A stretch of DNA of 29,087 bases from Erysipelotrichaceae bacterium (lineage in GTDB: Bacteria > Bacillota_I > Bacilli_A > Erysipelotrichales > Erysipelotrichaceae). The DNA is taken from positions 1 through 29,087 of the forward strand of contig JAUNJW010000001.1 in NCBI GenBank assembly GCA_030533035.1, given 5' to 3'. The notes beneath the pieces are model-generated. The model saw nothing but the letters and a program-made list of their open reading frames with translations. It searched no databases and had not been told where the DNA came from. Below are positions 6,420 through 14,812 of the stretch, piece after piece. Numbering within the stretch: position 1 is the first letter of the stretch; every line of letters begins with the position of its first letter. The translations under genes and the position numbers were made by a program.

Positions 6420-7412
6420 TTAATCCTCTGAAACGCTGTATTCCGCTTTCAGTTTCATTCTGAATTCCTCCAGAATGTCTTTCATCTCACGCAGGGTATT
6501 CACCTGGCACAGACGGTTTTTATAGCCGGCCGCGTAAGGAAGGCCGGAAATATACCAGGCAGCCATGGAACGCATCATGCACATGCCTGTATATTCAGAT
6601 TCATATTCACAGAGCTTTACGGCATACTCATAGGTCAGGTCGAGCCGCTCGTTGTAATCCGGTTCCCTGTAGCTGCCGCCTTCAAAGGCAGCGTTCAGTT
6701 CCTGCAGGAAATACGGCCTGCCGAGCAGTCCCCTGCCGATCATGATTGCGTCGCAGCCGGTCTCCTCAAACATGCGCTGCGCGTCCTGAACCGTACGGAT
6801 GTCACCGTTGCCGATCACCGGAACAGAAACAGCTTCCTTTACCATCCTGATATAGCGGTTGTCGCTTTTGCCGGCATAGAGCTGGCCGCGGGTGCGGCCG
6901 TGGACTGTCACGGCTGATGCGCCGGCCTTTTCCGCAAGCTGCGCGATCTGCACACAGGTGATGTGGTCTTTGTCCCAGCCGGCCCTGATCTTTACAGTCA
7001 CCGGTCTGTCCGTATGGTCTTTGACCGCTTTGATGATGTCATAGGCAAGTTCCGGTTTCTGCATCAGCCAGCTGCCGGAATGGGCCTTGATGACTTTCTG
7101 GACCGGGCAGCCCATATTGATGTCGATGATATCACAGTCAGTATTGGCGCTCAGATACTCAGCCGCTTCCGCCATGGTGTCCGGATCGGAGCCGAACAGC
7201 TGCAGGGCCACCGGATGTTCACCCGGCAGTGTCGCGCACATGTCCTGTGTTCTGGCATTCTGGTAATGCAGGGCCTTGTCGCTGATCATTTCCGACACCG
7301 AGAGGGCAGCGCCGTAATCATGGCACATCTGCCGGTAGACCGGATTGGAAATTCCTGCAAGCGGTGCGGCGATCAGTCTGTTCTTCAGTTCAAGCGGGCC
7401 GATTTTCAGCAC
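6420..7412 (-). CDS. dusB: tRNA-dihydrouridine synthase (DusB type)
   Basis: A flavoenzyme of 330 residues that reduces specific uridines of tRNA to dihydrouridine with NADPH. The FMN-barrel opens with NRLIAAPLAGISNPVYR; the catalytic cysteine is C102 in INMGCPVQKV, followed by the tRNA-binding GSWLM segment. VTVKIRAGWD, VHGRTRGQLYAG, VIGNGDI and MIGRGLLGRPY complete the pattern. I start at the GTG at 7412, because TGGAGG sits 6 bases upstream and the first residues (LKIGPLELKNR) fit the family; longer versions overlap hslO too far. Even so the gene overlaps the hslO 3' end by 23 bases. The order hslO-dusB is conserved in Bacillota. Confidence 0.92.
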   Translation of the reverse strand: MLKIGPLELKNRLIAAPLAGISNPVYRQMCHDYGAALSVSEMISDKALHYQNARTQDMCATLPGEHPVALQLFGSDPDTMAEAAEYLSANTDCDIIDINMGCPVQKVIKAHSGSWLMQKPELAYDIIKAVKDHTDRPVTVKIRAGWDKDHITCVQIAQLAEKAGASAVTVHGRTRGQLYAGKSDNRYIRMVKEAVSVPVIGNGDIRTVQDAQRMFEETGCDAIMIGRGLLGRPYFLQELNAAFEGGSYREPDYNERLDLTYEYAVKLCEYESEYTGMCMMRSMAAWYISGLPYAAGYKNRLCQVNTLREMKDILEEFRMKLKAEYSVSED

Positions 7413-8280
7413 GTTTTTCCTCCAGTAGTTCCCTGACCTCCGCCGGTGTGAATCTGTAATATGTATTGCAGTATTCACAGCGGATCTCAGCGCCCTTGCC
7501 GTCGTCAATCATTTCCTGCAGATCCTTGACCTGCAGTGTTTTCAGGGCACCGGCAAAGCGTTCCCTCGAACAGCTGCAGTACCATCTGACATCTCTTTCA
7601 CCGATGATCTCGGCATCCTCAAAATACATGCGGACAATGTCGGCGGGTTCAAGCCCCTCATCGATCAGTGAGGATACAGGCCGCAGGGCCGCCGCAACCT
7701 TTTCACACTTCTCAATGGCTTCCTCGGAAGCGCCCGGCATCAGCTGGATGAAAATCCCGCCGGCGGCCTGGATTGTGCTGTCGGGGTTGACAAGCACACC
7801 GACGCCGACAATGGAGGGCGTCTGTTCAGAGATGGCAAAGTAATATGCGTAATCATCACCGACTTCGCCGCTCTGGATCTGGGCAACGCCGGTAAACGGT
7901 TCCTTCAGGCCGAGGTCTTTGATGACGGAAAGCGTTCCGTTTCTGCCGATCGCCTGGCCGACTGCCAGATGCCCATCCTCACGGACGATATACAGATTCG
8001 GATCGCTGATGAAGCCGCGGACATTTCCGGCTCCGTCAGCCTGGGCAAGAACGGTGCCGGCTGGACCGTGTCCGTTCATGATGGACGTAATCTTTTCCTG
8101 CGGGTTTTTCAGGTCGCTCGCCATGATCGCGGTCGCGCTGAGCACCCGTCCCAGGGCCGCCGCCGAAGTCGCCATGCACTGATGGGCTTTTCTTGATTCT
8201 TCAACCAGGGCAGTTGTGCGGGCGGCATGGATTCTCACCTGTCCGCCGAGAGCCTGGGCAATCACTATAATATCTTTCAT
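7390..8280 (-). CDS. hslO: Redox-regulated chaperone Hsp33
   Basis: A cytoplasmic holdase of 296 residues that is activated by oxidative unfolding. The N-terminal substrate-binding part includes GHGPAGTV and GYVSDP-like GFISDP. The C-terminal zinc switch is intact: C235-x-C237 (WYCSCS) and C268-x-x-C271 (CEYC). I use the ATG at 8280, with AGGAG 9 bases upstream; the GTG at 8298 lies over that ribosome site. Its start overlaps the stop of the GH2 gene as ATGA, and its 3' end overlaps dusB by 23 bases, so the three appear translationally coupled. Length is normal for the family. Confidence 0.95.
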   Translation of the reverse strand: MKDIIVIAQALGGQVRIHAARTTALVEESRKAHQCMATSAAALGRVLSATAIMASDLKNPQEKITSIMNGHGPAGTVLAQADGAGNVRGFISDPNLYIVREDGHLAVGQAIGRNGTLSVIKDLGLKEPFTGVAQIQSGEVGDDYAYYFAISEQTPSIVGVGVLVNPDSTIQAAGGIFIQLMPGASEEAIEKCEKVAAALRPVSSLIDEGLEPADIVRMYFEDAEIIGERDVRWYCSCSRERFAGALKTLQVKDLQEMIDDGKGAEIRCEYCNTYYRFTPAEVRELLEEKRAENRPA

Positions 8281-10004
8281 TTCGGTATTCTCCTGCACAG
8301 GCGGTCATTCATCCTGCGCATCTTTTTTTCGTCGATTTTGATGATCTTCCGGTCAGCGGTGAACAAACCGTTGCATTCATCCTCAACATCGCTGACCTGG
8401 GTATAGATACAGCCGGAAAGACCTTTGCGGATGTTGCGGAAGATCAGTGAGTCATACAGCTTATGCACGGCCTCATCAAGCAGGAGCTTGTCTGTAAACT
8501 TCCTGTAGCCGTACAGCGTCTCAGCTTCACTGTGTCCTTTTTCAATATACGAATAGCCGCCGAACTCGCTGAGTATGTAAATCCTGCCGCTCTTTGTGGG
8601 ACGCACGCGCAGCGGGACAAAGTATTCATGGACGCTCCGGAAATCGCCGGCTCCCTGGTCATACCAGCCGCTGGCGCTGTCGATCAGCCTCGTGGAATCG
8701 TAATTCCGGATATAATCTGTCACCGCCTGGGAGTCGAACTGGCCCCAGCCTTCATTGAAAGGACACCAGGCAAACAGGGACGTGCAGTTATACAGGTTGT
8801 CCAGGATACCGTCGAGCTCCTCGTAATAGGTTTTCTGCGCCCTGGCGTCTGTCCGCCCGAGCCGGGGATTCTCATGGTCATTCTGCTTAAAGCCGATTGT
8901 CGGCATGACCGACTGCCATTTGTAATCATAGACGCCGCCGTTGGGGATGTCCTGCATGACCAGGATGCCCAGCCGGTCGCAGTGGTAATACCATCTGCGG
9001 CACTCCACCTTGACATGTTTTCTGAGCATGTTGAAGCCCATTTCCCTGATCTTCTTCAGCTCATAAACCATCGCTTCATCATCCGGGAAGGTCATCAGCC
9101 CGTCCGGTGTATAGCCCTGGTCCAGCAGGCCGCTGAAGAATAACGGACGGTTGTTCAGGCAGAAACGCGGCACGCCTTCCTTATCATTGCCGGCCGAGAA
9201 TTTGCGCATGCCGAAATAGCTCTTGATCACATCATCCTCGGTCTGCACATAGACGTCATAGAGGAACGGATCGTCCGGCGTCCAGACATGGACGTCATCA
9301 AGCTGCGCCTCATAATGCATATCAAAGACGAGTCCCGTATGCACGGCGCGGCCGCGGTCGGAAATGATGATCCGGGCCGAAGTAAAATTGCCGGCCAGAT
9401 CGAATATAACTTTTTTTTCATCCAGCTGCGGGGTGATCTTGAGATCCTGCACCGCATGCTCGCCGAGATCCTCCAGCCAGACTGTCTGCCAGATGCCGGA
9501 GGAAGGTGTGTACCACATGCCGCTGTGCTCAAGCATCTGCTTGCCATAGGCGTATTCACCCCTGTCGCTGTCATCAAAGCAGCGGACCATGAGCGAATTC
9601 TGGTATTTGATCATGGAAGAGATATCGAAACCGAACGGTGAATAGCCGCCGGCATGGGAGCCGACTTCAATGCCGTTCATATAAACGGTGCAGTACTGGT
9701 CAACACCCTCGAAGTTCAGCCATGTGTGGAGAATGGATGGTTTGTAGGCAAACTGTTTCCGGTACCAGAGAGCCTGTCCCGGAAGCAGCTGATCCTGCGC
9801 CCCGGATAACTTTGAGCCAAGCGCAAAAGGCACAATGATCTTTTTCCATTGCGCGGGATCTGGTTCGGCATTCTGTTCGGTGATCTGGTATTCCCAGAGC
9901 CCGTTCAGATTTGTGTAGCTGTCTCTCTGCAGCTGCATCCGCGGATACTCCTGCAGAGGTGCTTTCGGATCAAGTTTTTCTCCCCACTGTGTGAACAGCG
10001 CCAT
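8277..10004 (-). CDS. Glycoside hydrolase family 2 enzyme
   Basis: A 575-residue cytoplasmic beta-glycosidase without signal peptide. Residues about 30-180 are the jelly-roll sugar-binding domain (LNGLWEYQI, YRKQF, NFEGVDQYCTVYMNGIEVGSHAGGYSPF). About 185-270 is an immunoglobulin-like domain, and 275-570 the TIM barrel. The acid/base is E418 in CPFNEGWG and the nucleophile E480 in LSEFGG. There is no NxKG motif of the kind used by beta-glucuronidases, so beta-galactosidase- or beta-mannosidase-like activity is more likely; the substrate cannot be fixed. It is short for GH2, lacking the long C-terminal domains of LacZ. The ATG at 10004 has AAAGGAG 6 bases upstream. It stands between ftsH and hslO, where sugar enzymes are not usually found. 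Confidence 0.88.
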   Translation of the reverse strand: MALFTQWGEKLDPKAPLQEYPRMQLQRDSYTNLNGLWEYQITEQNAEPDPAQWKKIIVPFALGSKLSGAQDQLLPGQALWYRKQFAYKPSILHTWLNFEGVDQYCTVYMNGIEVGSHAGGYSPFGFDISSMIKYQNSLMVRCFDDSDRGEYAYGKQMLEHSGMWYTPSSGIWQTVWLEDLGEHAVQDLKITPQLDEKKVIFDLAGNFTSARIIISDRGRAVHTGLVFDMHYEAQLDDVHVWTPDDPFLYDVYVQTEDDVIKSYFGMRKFSAGNDKEGVPRFCLNNRPLFFSGLLDQGYTPDGLMTFPDDEAMVYELKKIREMGFNMLRKHVKVECRRWYYHCDRLGILVMQDIPNGGVYDYKWQSVMPTIGFKQNDHENPRLGRTDARAQKTYYEELDGILDNLYNCTSLFAWCPFNEGWGQFDSQAVTDYIRNYDSTRLIDSASGWYDQGAGDFRSVHEYFVPLRVRPTKSGRIYILSEFGGYSYIEKGHSEAETLYGYRKFTDKLLLDEAVHKLYDSLIFRNIRKGLSGCIYTQVSDVEDECNGLFTADRKIIKIDEKKMRRMNDRLCRRIPK

Positions 10005-10037
10005 GGCCTGCTCCTTTCTGACCCGGACGGTCTTTCT

Positions 10038-10427
10038 TTATTTTTTCAGAATGAATCTTCGGATTCCCGCGGCCATAAGGATTGACAGCAGGGCGGCGCC
10101 GTGAAGAATGGCTGTCAGGACAATGATTGCGGCGTTCATGTTGGGAAACTCCGCTGTCGGGGTCGCGATGCCGGCATACTTCATACAGACGGCAAACGAA
10201 ACGGCAATCATAAGCACCTGCGATGTTTTCAGCAGAATGCCCTGGTTCCGGACAATATTCAGGCACAGCGGAAAAGCCGCAGCCGCAATCAGCTCAAGAA
10301 TAAAGCCGATCCCGCCGGTGGTAAAAACTGTCGAGATCATCATATACAGCAGCAGAAGTGCCATCAGCAGGCCGCCGCATACGCCGGTCGCCAGTGTCAG
10401 AAGTGTTTTTTTCAGATACTCATTCAT
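10038..10427 (-). CDS. Small four-helix membrane protein, function unknown
   Basis: A 129-residue protein that I do not recognise. It is almost wholly hydrophobic: helices at about residues 9-33, 38-58, 66-86 and 97-121, ending in a basic tail (RRFILKK). GGAGAAGG lies just upstream of the ATG at 10427. It sits behind the ftsH terminator and 33 bases before the GH2 gene, so it is probably the first gene of the GH2-hslO-dusB unit. It may be an accessory membrane protein, but nothing ties it to a process. A non-coding reading is unlikely, since the frame stays open and the hydrophobic pattern is regular. Confidence 0.7.
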   Translation of the reverse strand: MNEYLKKTLLTLATGVCGGLLMALLLLYMMISTVFTTGGIGFILELIAAAAFPLCLNIVRNQGILLKTSQVLMIAVSFAVCMKYAGIATPTAEFPNMNAAIIVLTAILHGAALLSILMAAGIRRFILKK

Positions 10428-10485
10428 GCAAACCTTCTCCGATTCAGAATCATCCTCACTATTCTACAATGAGGCGGCAGTTTTT

Positions 10486-10517
10486 AAAAAGCCATATCAG
10501 TCTTCTGATACGGCTTT
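10486..10517 (-). terminator. Intrinsic terminator after ftsH
   Basis: AAAGCC (10488-10493) pairs with GGCTTT (10512-10517), and TATCAG (10495-10500) with CTGATA (10505-10510), with one A/C mismatch and a 4-base loop. On the minus strand a TTTTT run follows. It lies 12 bases after the ftsH stop codon. Confidence 0.88.
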
Positions 10518-10529
10518 CATCTGTTTTTC

Positions 10530-12395
10530 TCAGGCTGCGGCAGGTTCTGCAGACTGGCTGCGGCCGAAGTCCGCCGAAATGTCTTCGCCTCTGACAATCC
10601 GGCTGATCTGGTCGGCTGTCAGGGTCTCATATTCAATCAGGGCCGCGGCGATGCTTTCAAGCTCTTTGCTGTGGGCCTTGATGATATCCCATGCCTTGTC
10701 ATGGCAGCCATTGACGATCTTCCTGACTTCCTGGTCAATCTCGTAGGCAACCTCACCGGAAACGTTGTTCGGCGAATTGTAGTCACGGCCGAGGAAGACA
10801 TTCTCATTGCCGCTGTTGTACTTGATCGGACCGAGATCGCTCATACCGTAAAGGGTAACCATATCCTTGGCGATATTTGTCGCTCTTTCAATGTCGTTGA
10901 CAGCGCCGGTGGTGACGTCATCGAAGAACATTTCCTCAGCCACTCTGCCGCCCATATAGGAGGTGATGGAGGCCATGAGGTCGTTCTTAGTGTTCATCAT
11001 CTTTTCTTCTTTCGGCGTCATCAGGTTGTAGCCGCCGGCCTGGCCGCGGGGAATAATGGTAACCTTCTGGACAACCTGGCCGTTTTCAAGATAGAGACCG
11101 ACAACGGCGTGGCCGCTTTCGTGGTAGGCGACAATCTTCTTTGTCTTTTCATCATAGGTGCGGCTGACTTTTGCCGGGCCCATCATGACTCTGTCAATTG
11201 CCTCGTCAATATGCTTCATATTGATTTCTTCCGCGTTTTCACGGACAGCGAGAATCGCCGCTTCATTCAGGACATTTTCCAGATCCGCGCCGGAGAAGCC
11301 CGGAGTTCTTCTGGCAAGGCCGTCCATGTCAATGTCTTTGGCAAAATGCTTGTTTCTGGCATGAACAGCGAGGATGGCGCCTCTGCCCTTGCGGTCAGGC
11401 AGCGAGACGGTAATCTGTCTGTCGAAACGGCCGGCTCTGAGCAGTGCCGGGTCGAGGACGTCCGGGCGGTTGGTTGCCGCGATGACGACAACGCCGGTAT
11501 TGTCTTCCATGCCGTCCATCTCAACAAGCAGCTGGTTCAGGGTCTGCTCACGTTCATCGTGACCGCCGCCGAAGCCGGCGCCTCTCTGACGGCCGACCGC
11601 GTCGATTTCATCGATGAAAATAATGCAGGGAGCTGTCTGCTGCGCCTTCCTGAACATGTCACGGACACGGGAAGCACCGACGCCGACGAACATTTCAACG
11701 AAGTCGGAACCGGAAATGCTGTAGAACGGCACATTCGCTTCGCCCGCAACTGCCTTGGCAAGCAGTGTCTTACCGGTGCCGGGATGACCTGAGAGCAGTA
11801 CGCCCTTCGGAATTCTGGCACCCATCTTTTCAAATTTCTTCGGGTATTTCAGATAGTCGATGATCTCGGCCATTTCCTGCTTTTCTTCATCGCATCCGGC
11901 GACATCGCTGAAGCGGACGCGGATCTTGCCTTCCAGTCTGGCCCGGCTTCTTGAGAACTCAAAGGCCCGCTGGTTGGCGCCGCCGGCACCGTTCATCTTG
12001 TTGATCATCCAGACGGCAAGACCGCCCATGAAGATAAACGGAATCAGCGACATCAGAACATCCAGGAACGCGTTTGACGCATCGGTATCCACAACCGTGA
12101 TCTTGGCGTCGCCGAGATTCTCAATCAGAGCCTTGATTTCTTCATCCGTGGTAGGAACAGCCGATGTGAATACAACCCGCCTGTCCTTGTCATCCTTATA
12201 CACGCCGCGGACCGTGGTCACATTGGATCCTACCGAAAGCTGGCTCTCAGTGATCTTTTCATTCTTCAGTGTTGACTGCAGCTGTTCATAGCTGAGTTCG
12301 GAAGTGCTGCTGTTGCCGTTCAGCGTAAACAGGCTCAGCACCGCAATCAGAATGATCAGATACGGGATATAGTTGATCAGTCTGTTTCTCTGCAT
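10530..12395 (-). CDS. ftsH: ATP-dependent zinc metalloprotease FtsH
   Basis: A membrane-anchored AAA+ protease of 621 residues that degrades misfolded and regulatory proteins. Two transmembrane helices (about 9-25 and 111-132) flank a short extracytoplasmic domain. The AAA module has Walker A GHPGTGKT (203-210), where the common second Pro is His, Walker B IIFIDEID (258-265), the pore-loop FVGVG (236-240) and the second region of homology [20 protein letters not shown]. The zinc site HESGH is at 425-429. The C-terminal tail is short and ends in Ala-rich residues. AAAGGAG upstream of the ATG at 12395 overlaps the end of hpt, so the two genes are tightly coupled, in the conserved tilS-hpt-ftsH order. 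Confidence 0.97.
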   Translation of the reverse strand: MQRNRLINYIPYLIILIAVLSLFTLNGNSSTSELSYEQLQSTLKNEKITESQLSVGSNVTTVRGVYKDDKDRRVVFTSAVPTTDEEIKALIENLGDAKITVVDTDASNAFLDVLMSLIPFIFMGGLAVWMINKMNGAGGANQRAFEFSRSRARLEGKIRVRFSDVAGCDEEKQEMAEIIDYLKYPKKFEKMGARIPKGVLLSGHPGTGKTLLAKAVAGEANVPFYSISGSDFVEMFVGVGASRVRDMFRKAQQTAPCIIFIDEIDAVGRQRGAGFGGGHDEREQTLNQLLVEMDGMEDNTGVVVIAATNRPDVLDPALLRAGRFDRQITVSLPDRKGRGAILAVHARNKHFAKDIDMDGLARRTPGFSGADLENVLNEAAILAVRENAEEINMKHIDEAIDRVMMGPAKVSRTYDEKTKKIVAYHESGHAVVGLYLENGQVVQKVTIIPRGQAGGYNLMTPKEEKMMNTKNDLMASITSYMGGRVAEEMFFDDVTTGAVNDIERATNIAKDMVTLYGMSDLGPIKYNSGNENVFLGRDYNSPNNVSGEVAYEIDQEVRKIVNGCHDKAWDIIKAHSKELESIAAALIEYETLTADQISRIVRGEDISADFGRSQSAEPAAA

Positions 12396-12399
12396 TCAA

Positions 12400-12954
12400 T
12401 TACTCCTTTGACTCGTAACATTCCGGTTTCAGAACGCCGATGAAAGGCAGGGTTCTGTACTTCTGGTTGAAGTCCATTCCGAAACCGACTACAAATTCAT
12501 TTCCGACTTCAAAGCCGATATAATCCGCGTGCAGATGATTGGTACGGCCTGAAGGCTTGTCCAGAAGCGTGACGATTTTTACGCTCCGGGCTCCTCTATG
12601 ATAAAGCAATTCAATGACAGCCTGTATTGTTTTGCCCGTATCAACGATATCTTCCACCAGCAGGACATCCCTGTCCCTGACAGAAGTGTCAAGGTCTTTC
12701 AGGATGCGGATTTCACCGCCGGAATGTCTGCCGACATAACTTGAGACGTCCATGAAATCATACTCGACGTCAAGATCAATACGCTTGGCCAGTTCCGCGA
12801 AAAACGGAACGGAACCTCTCAGCAGTGCGACCAGCAGCGGCGCCGAGTTTTCCCTGGCATAGTCCTCTGTGATCTGTCTGCCGAGTTCTGCCGCCTTGGC
12901 AGTGATCTGCTCTTCTGTTACAAGTATTTTTTCTACATCCTTTTCAGCCCACAT
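12400..12954 (-). CDS. hpt: Hypoxanthine phosphoribosyltransferase
   Basis: A purine-salvage enzyme of 184 residues that makes IMP or GMP from hypoxanthine or guanine and PRPP. The PRPP-binding loop is EDIVDTGKT (101-109). The pyrophosphate-contact segment LLRGSVPF (44-51), the flexible-loop motif SSYVG (71-75) and the C-terminal DYIGFEVGNEFVVGFGMDFNQKYRTLPFIGVL are typical. The ATG at 12954 has AAAGGAG 6 bases upstream; a longer frame to 13017 would overlap tilS and is not needed. It lies 14 bases after the tilS stop and 4 bases before ftsH begins, and is surely cotranscribed with both. Confidence 0.95.
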   Translation of the reverse strand: MWAEKDVEKILVTEEQITAKAAELGRQITEDYARENSAPLLVALLRGSVPFFAELAKRIDLDVEYDFMDVSSYVGRHSGGEIRILKDLDTSVRDRDVLLVEDIVDTGKTIQAVIELLYHRGARSVKIVTLLDKPSGRTNHLHADYIGFEVGNEFVVGFGMDFNQKYRTLPFIGVLKPECYESKE

Positions 12955-12968
12955 ATTACGCTCCTTTT

Positions 12969-14195
12969 TCAGAGTTGATCTGAACTCACACATTGTATCA
13001 CATTGAAATCCGGACAAACAGAGTAATGGCTGCGGTCACAGCCGAGTCCCGGCACCAGAATAATCTGACGGCCGCTGTTCTCCACAACCGGCCACGTTTT
13101 CCGCTGATAAAGAGGAATGTGGCGGTCAATAAAGAATCTGTGCACTTTTTTAAAGCCGAAACGCATCTCAATCCTGTCCGACGGCCTGACGCTGCGGATT
13201 GTCAGCGGGAAGTCCTCCTCCCTGACAGTCACCGCGCTGACGCCCGGCCGGGGCGGCAGAATCTTAAAGTCCGCTGTTCCTTCAAAGTTTAATATTTCCG
13301 CCATTGAATGAAAAACATACGCATATTCCTTCCGCGGCGTGAAGAGGAAGAAGCGGCCGTCCTTCTGCACAAGATTCTGACTGCCGGCAGGAAGTTCAAA
13401 GTCATTCCGGCTCATCAGCACGCCGTCTGTCTGGCGGATAAAGGAAAGTGAAAAGTGCCTGCCCTTTTCCACGACTTTGCGCAGCAGTGCGAAACGGTCA
13501 GATTCAGAAAGCTTCCGGTAGGCTTCCAGGCTGACAGACCCGCCGCGGATCAGTGTTCCGACCCGGCAGGATCTTTCATGCGCTTCCGCGTTTTTCATAT
13601 TGATTTCCCGCCTGACCATTGCCCGCTCCATCCGGCTCATCGGTTCCACCATCTGATGGCGGATCCGGTTGCGGGCCAGGGACTCATCCTGGTTGGTGGC
13701 GTCATTGTAGTAGCGGATTCCGTGCTCATCGCAATAGGAGACAAGATCCTTTTTTGTCATGTCCAGAAGCGGTCTTTTAACAAGGATGCCATGGTACATC
13801 ATTTCACCGGCCAGACCCCAGCAGGACGGTACGATGTTCTTTTCCTCCTGCATGAAATAGGTCTCGATCAGATCATCCTCATGATGGGCCACCAGCACTC
13901 CCCTGTATCCGTTTTCCCTGACCAGTTTTTCAAAGAAATCGTAGCGCCATGTGCGGGCGGCAGCCTCAAAGTTGCCGGTATACGCAAACGGTTCATTCAG
14001 AACATACAGGGGGATATTGTTTTCCCTGCAGAAAAGGCGGACCCAGGATTCCTCCTCTTCCGCCTGTGCGCGGTGATGATAATTGACATGGGCTGCCGCG
14101 CAGGAAATCCCTGCTTCCAGGCACATGGAAAGCAGAGCCATTGAGTCAGGCCCTGCCGATACTGCCACCAGCCATGTTCCTTCCAGTCTTTCCAT
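12969..14195 (-). CDS. tilS: tRNA(Ile)-lysidine synthetase
   Basis: The enzyme converts the wobble cytidine of tRNA-Ile(CAU) to lysidine with ATP and lysine, an essential step for AUA decoding. The N-terminal PP-loop reads VSAGPDS (residues 12-18), where the usual SGGxDS has Ala for the second residue. AAHVNYHHR, AARTWRYDFF, AHHEDDLIETYFM and IRYYNDATNQDESLARNRIRHQM match the catalytic domain. The C-terminal substrate-binding domain includes LTIRSVRPSDRIEMRFGFKKV and a TilS-C-like end. With the ATG at 14195 it is 408 residues. A TTG at 14222 would add nine. Neither start has a good ribosome site, so the start is uncertain. It is followed by hpt and ftsH as in many Bacillota. Confidence 0.9.
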   Translation of the reverse strand: MERLEGTWLVAVSAGPDSMALLSMCLEAGISCAAAHVNYHHRAQAEEEESWVRLFCRENNIPLYVLNEPFAYTGNFEAAARTWRYDFFEKLVRENGYRGVLVAHHEDDLIETYFMQEEKNIVPSCWGLAGEMMYHGILVKRPLLDMTKKDLVSYCDEHGIRYYNDATNQDESLARNRIRHQMVEPMSRMERAMVRREINMKNAEAHERSCRVGTLIRGGSVSLEAYRKLSESDRFALLRKVVEKGRHFSLSFIRQTDGVLMSRNDFELPAGSQNLVQKDGRFFLFTPRKEYAYVFHSMAEILNFEGTADFKILPPRPGVSAVTVREEDFPLTIRSVRPSDRIEMRFGFKKVHRFFIDRHIPLYQRKTWPVVENSGRQIILVPGLGCDRSHYSVCPDFNVIQCVSSDQL

Positions 14196-14234
14196 AAAGA
14201 TCAGAACAATCTTATCATGCAAAGACTCTGAAAA

Positions 14235-14759
14235 TCATTCATCATTGGAAAACATAACTTCCATCATCCGCTTCTGCACTGTCCTGAACATCGGGCTTGT
14301 GACCGGCACATGCGCCTTGATGTCAATGACTCTGGCTGTGTTGATATAGCGCAGGTCATTGAGAAACAGTACTGAGTTCTTGTAAAGGCCGCGGACTTTG
14401 CCGATCTGCATCAGATTCTTCTTGCCGCCGGGATTGTCAATGGGATCATACGCCTTGGCGAACGTGACCGGGTTGCTGGTCATCGGAATCACCAGCGCCT
14501 TCTTGGCGCAGATCGACATGACAAGCCCGAAATGCTGGTAGCCCGCTTCATTGAGATACTGCTGGCCGAAGTCCATATAGCAGATATCGCCGGGCTCCAC
14601 ATGGATTCCAAGATCTTCACCGGAGAAACAGCCTGCCCGTCTGACCCAGTTATATTCGGAAACCATACTGCAGTCAGTCTGGGCGGGGACCAGACTGTTG
14701 TAAAGATCTGTGCGGGTGCGCACATAATTGCGCCATAATTTATTTTGATATTCATTCAT
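14235..14759 (-). CDS. MazF/PemK-like protein without a visible antitoxin
   Basis: A 174-residue soluble protein. From about residue 56 it follows the MazF/PemK fold pattern: EPGDICYMDFGQQY, then GLVMSICAKKALVIPMTSNP, then GLYKNSVLFLNDLRYINTARV. These align with the GDIYxVDFG, PxTS and xxSxVLLxxIRTIDKxRL segments of the family. The substrate-contacting Arg of the usual RPVLV motif is absent: here HFGLVMS. Residues 1-55 are an unusual N-terminal extension. No antitoxin-sized gene is adjacent; tilS follows closely. The ATG at 14759 has GGGAG 9 bases upstream, partly buried in a terminator-like hairpin. A housekeeping RNA-binding or RNase role is as plausible as a toxin role. Confidence 0.65.
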   Translation of the reverse strand: MNEYQNKLWRNYVRTRTDLYNSLVPAQTDCSMVSEYNWVRRAGCFSGEDLGIHVEPGDICYMDFGQQYLNEAGYQHFGLVMSICAKKALVIPMTSNPVTFAKAYDPIDNPGGKKNLMQIGKVRGLYKNSVLFLNDLRYINTARVIDIKAHVPVTSPMFRTVQKRMMEVMFSNDE

Positions 14760-14805
14760 AAAAAAGCTCTCCCTTCAGTGAATATATTCACCCGGAAAGA
14801 GCTTT
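14760..14805 (-). terminator. Terminator-like hairpin containing the RBS of the MazF-like gene
   Basis: AAAGCTCT (14763-14770) pairs with AGAGCTTT (14798-14805); TTC (14774-14776) pairs with GAA (14795-14797); the tip is GTGAA/TTCAC around TATA (14778-14791). On the minus strand six T follow (14760-14765). The ribosome site GGGAG (14769-14773) lies partly in the stem and partly in a GGG bulge. It starts 7 bases after the glycosyltransferase stop and ends next to the start codon at 14759. Confidence 0.75.
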
Positions 14806-14812
14806 ATCCCTG

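Noticed and set aside
10671..11792. Long plus-strand reading frame (373 residues) opposite ftsH
   Set aside because: It is antisense to a fully conserved protease gene. The long open frame follows from the codon use of ftsH, with no ribosome site and no recognisable domain.
14196..14812. Complete type II toxin-antitoxin pair
   Set aside because: Only the MazF-like gene is present; no antitoxin-sized frame with a ribosome site is found on either side.
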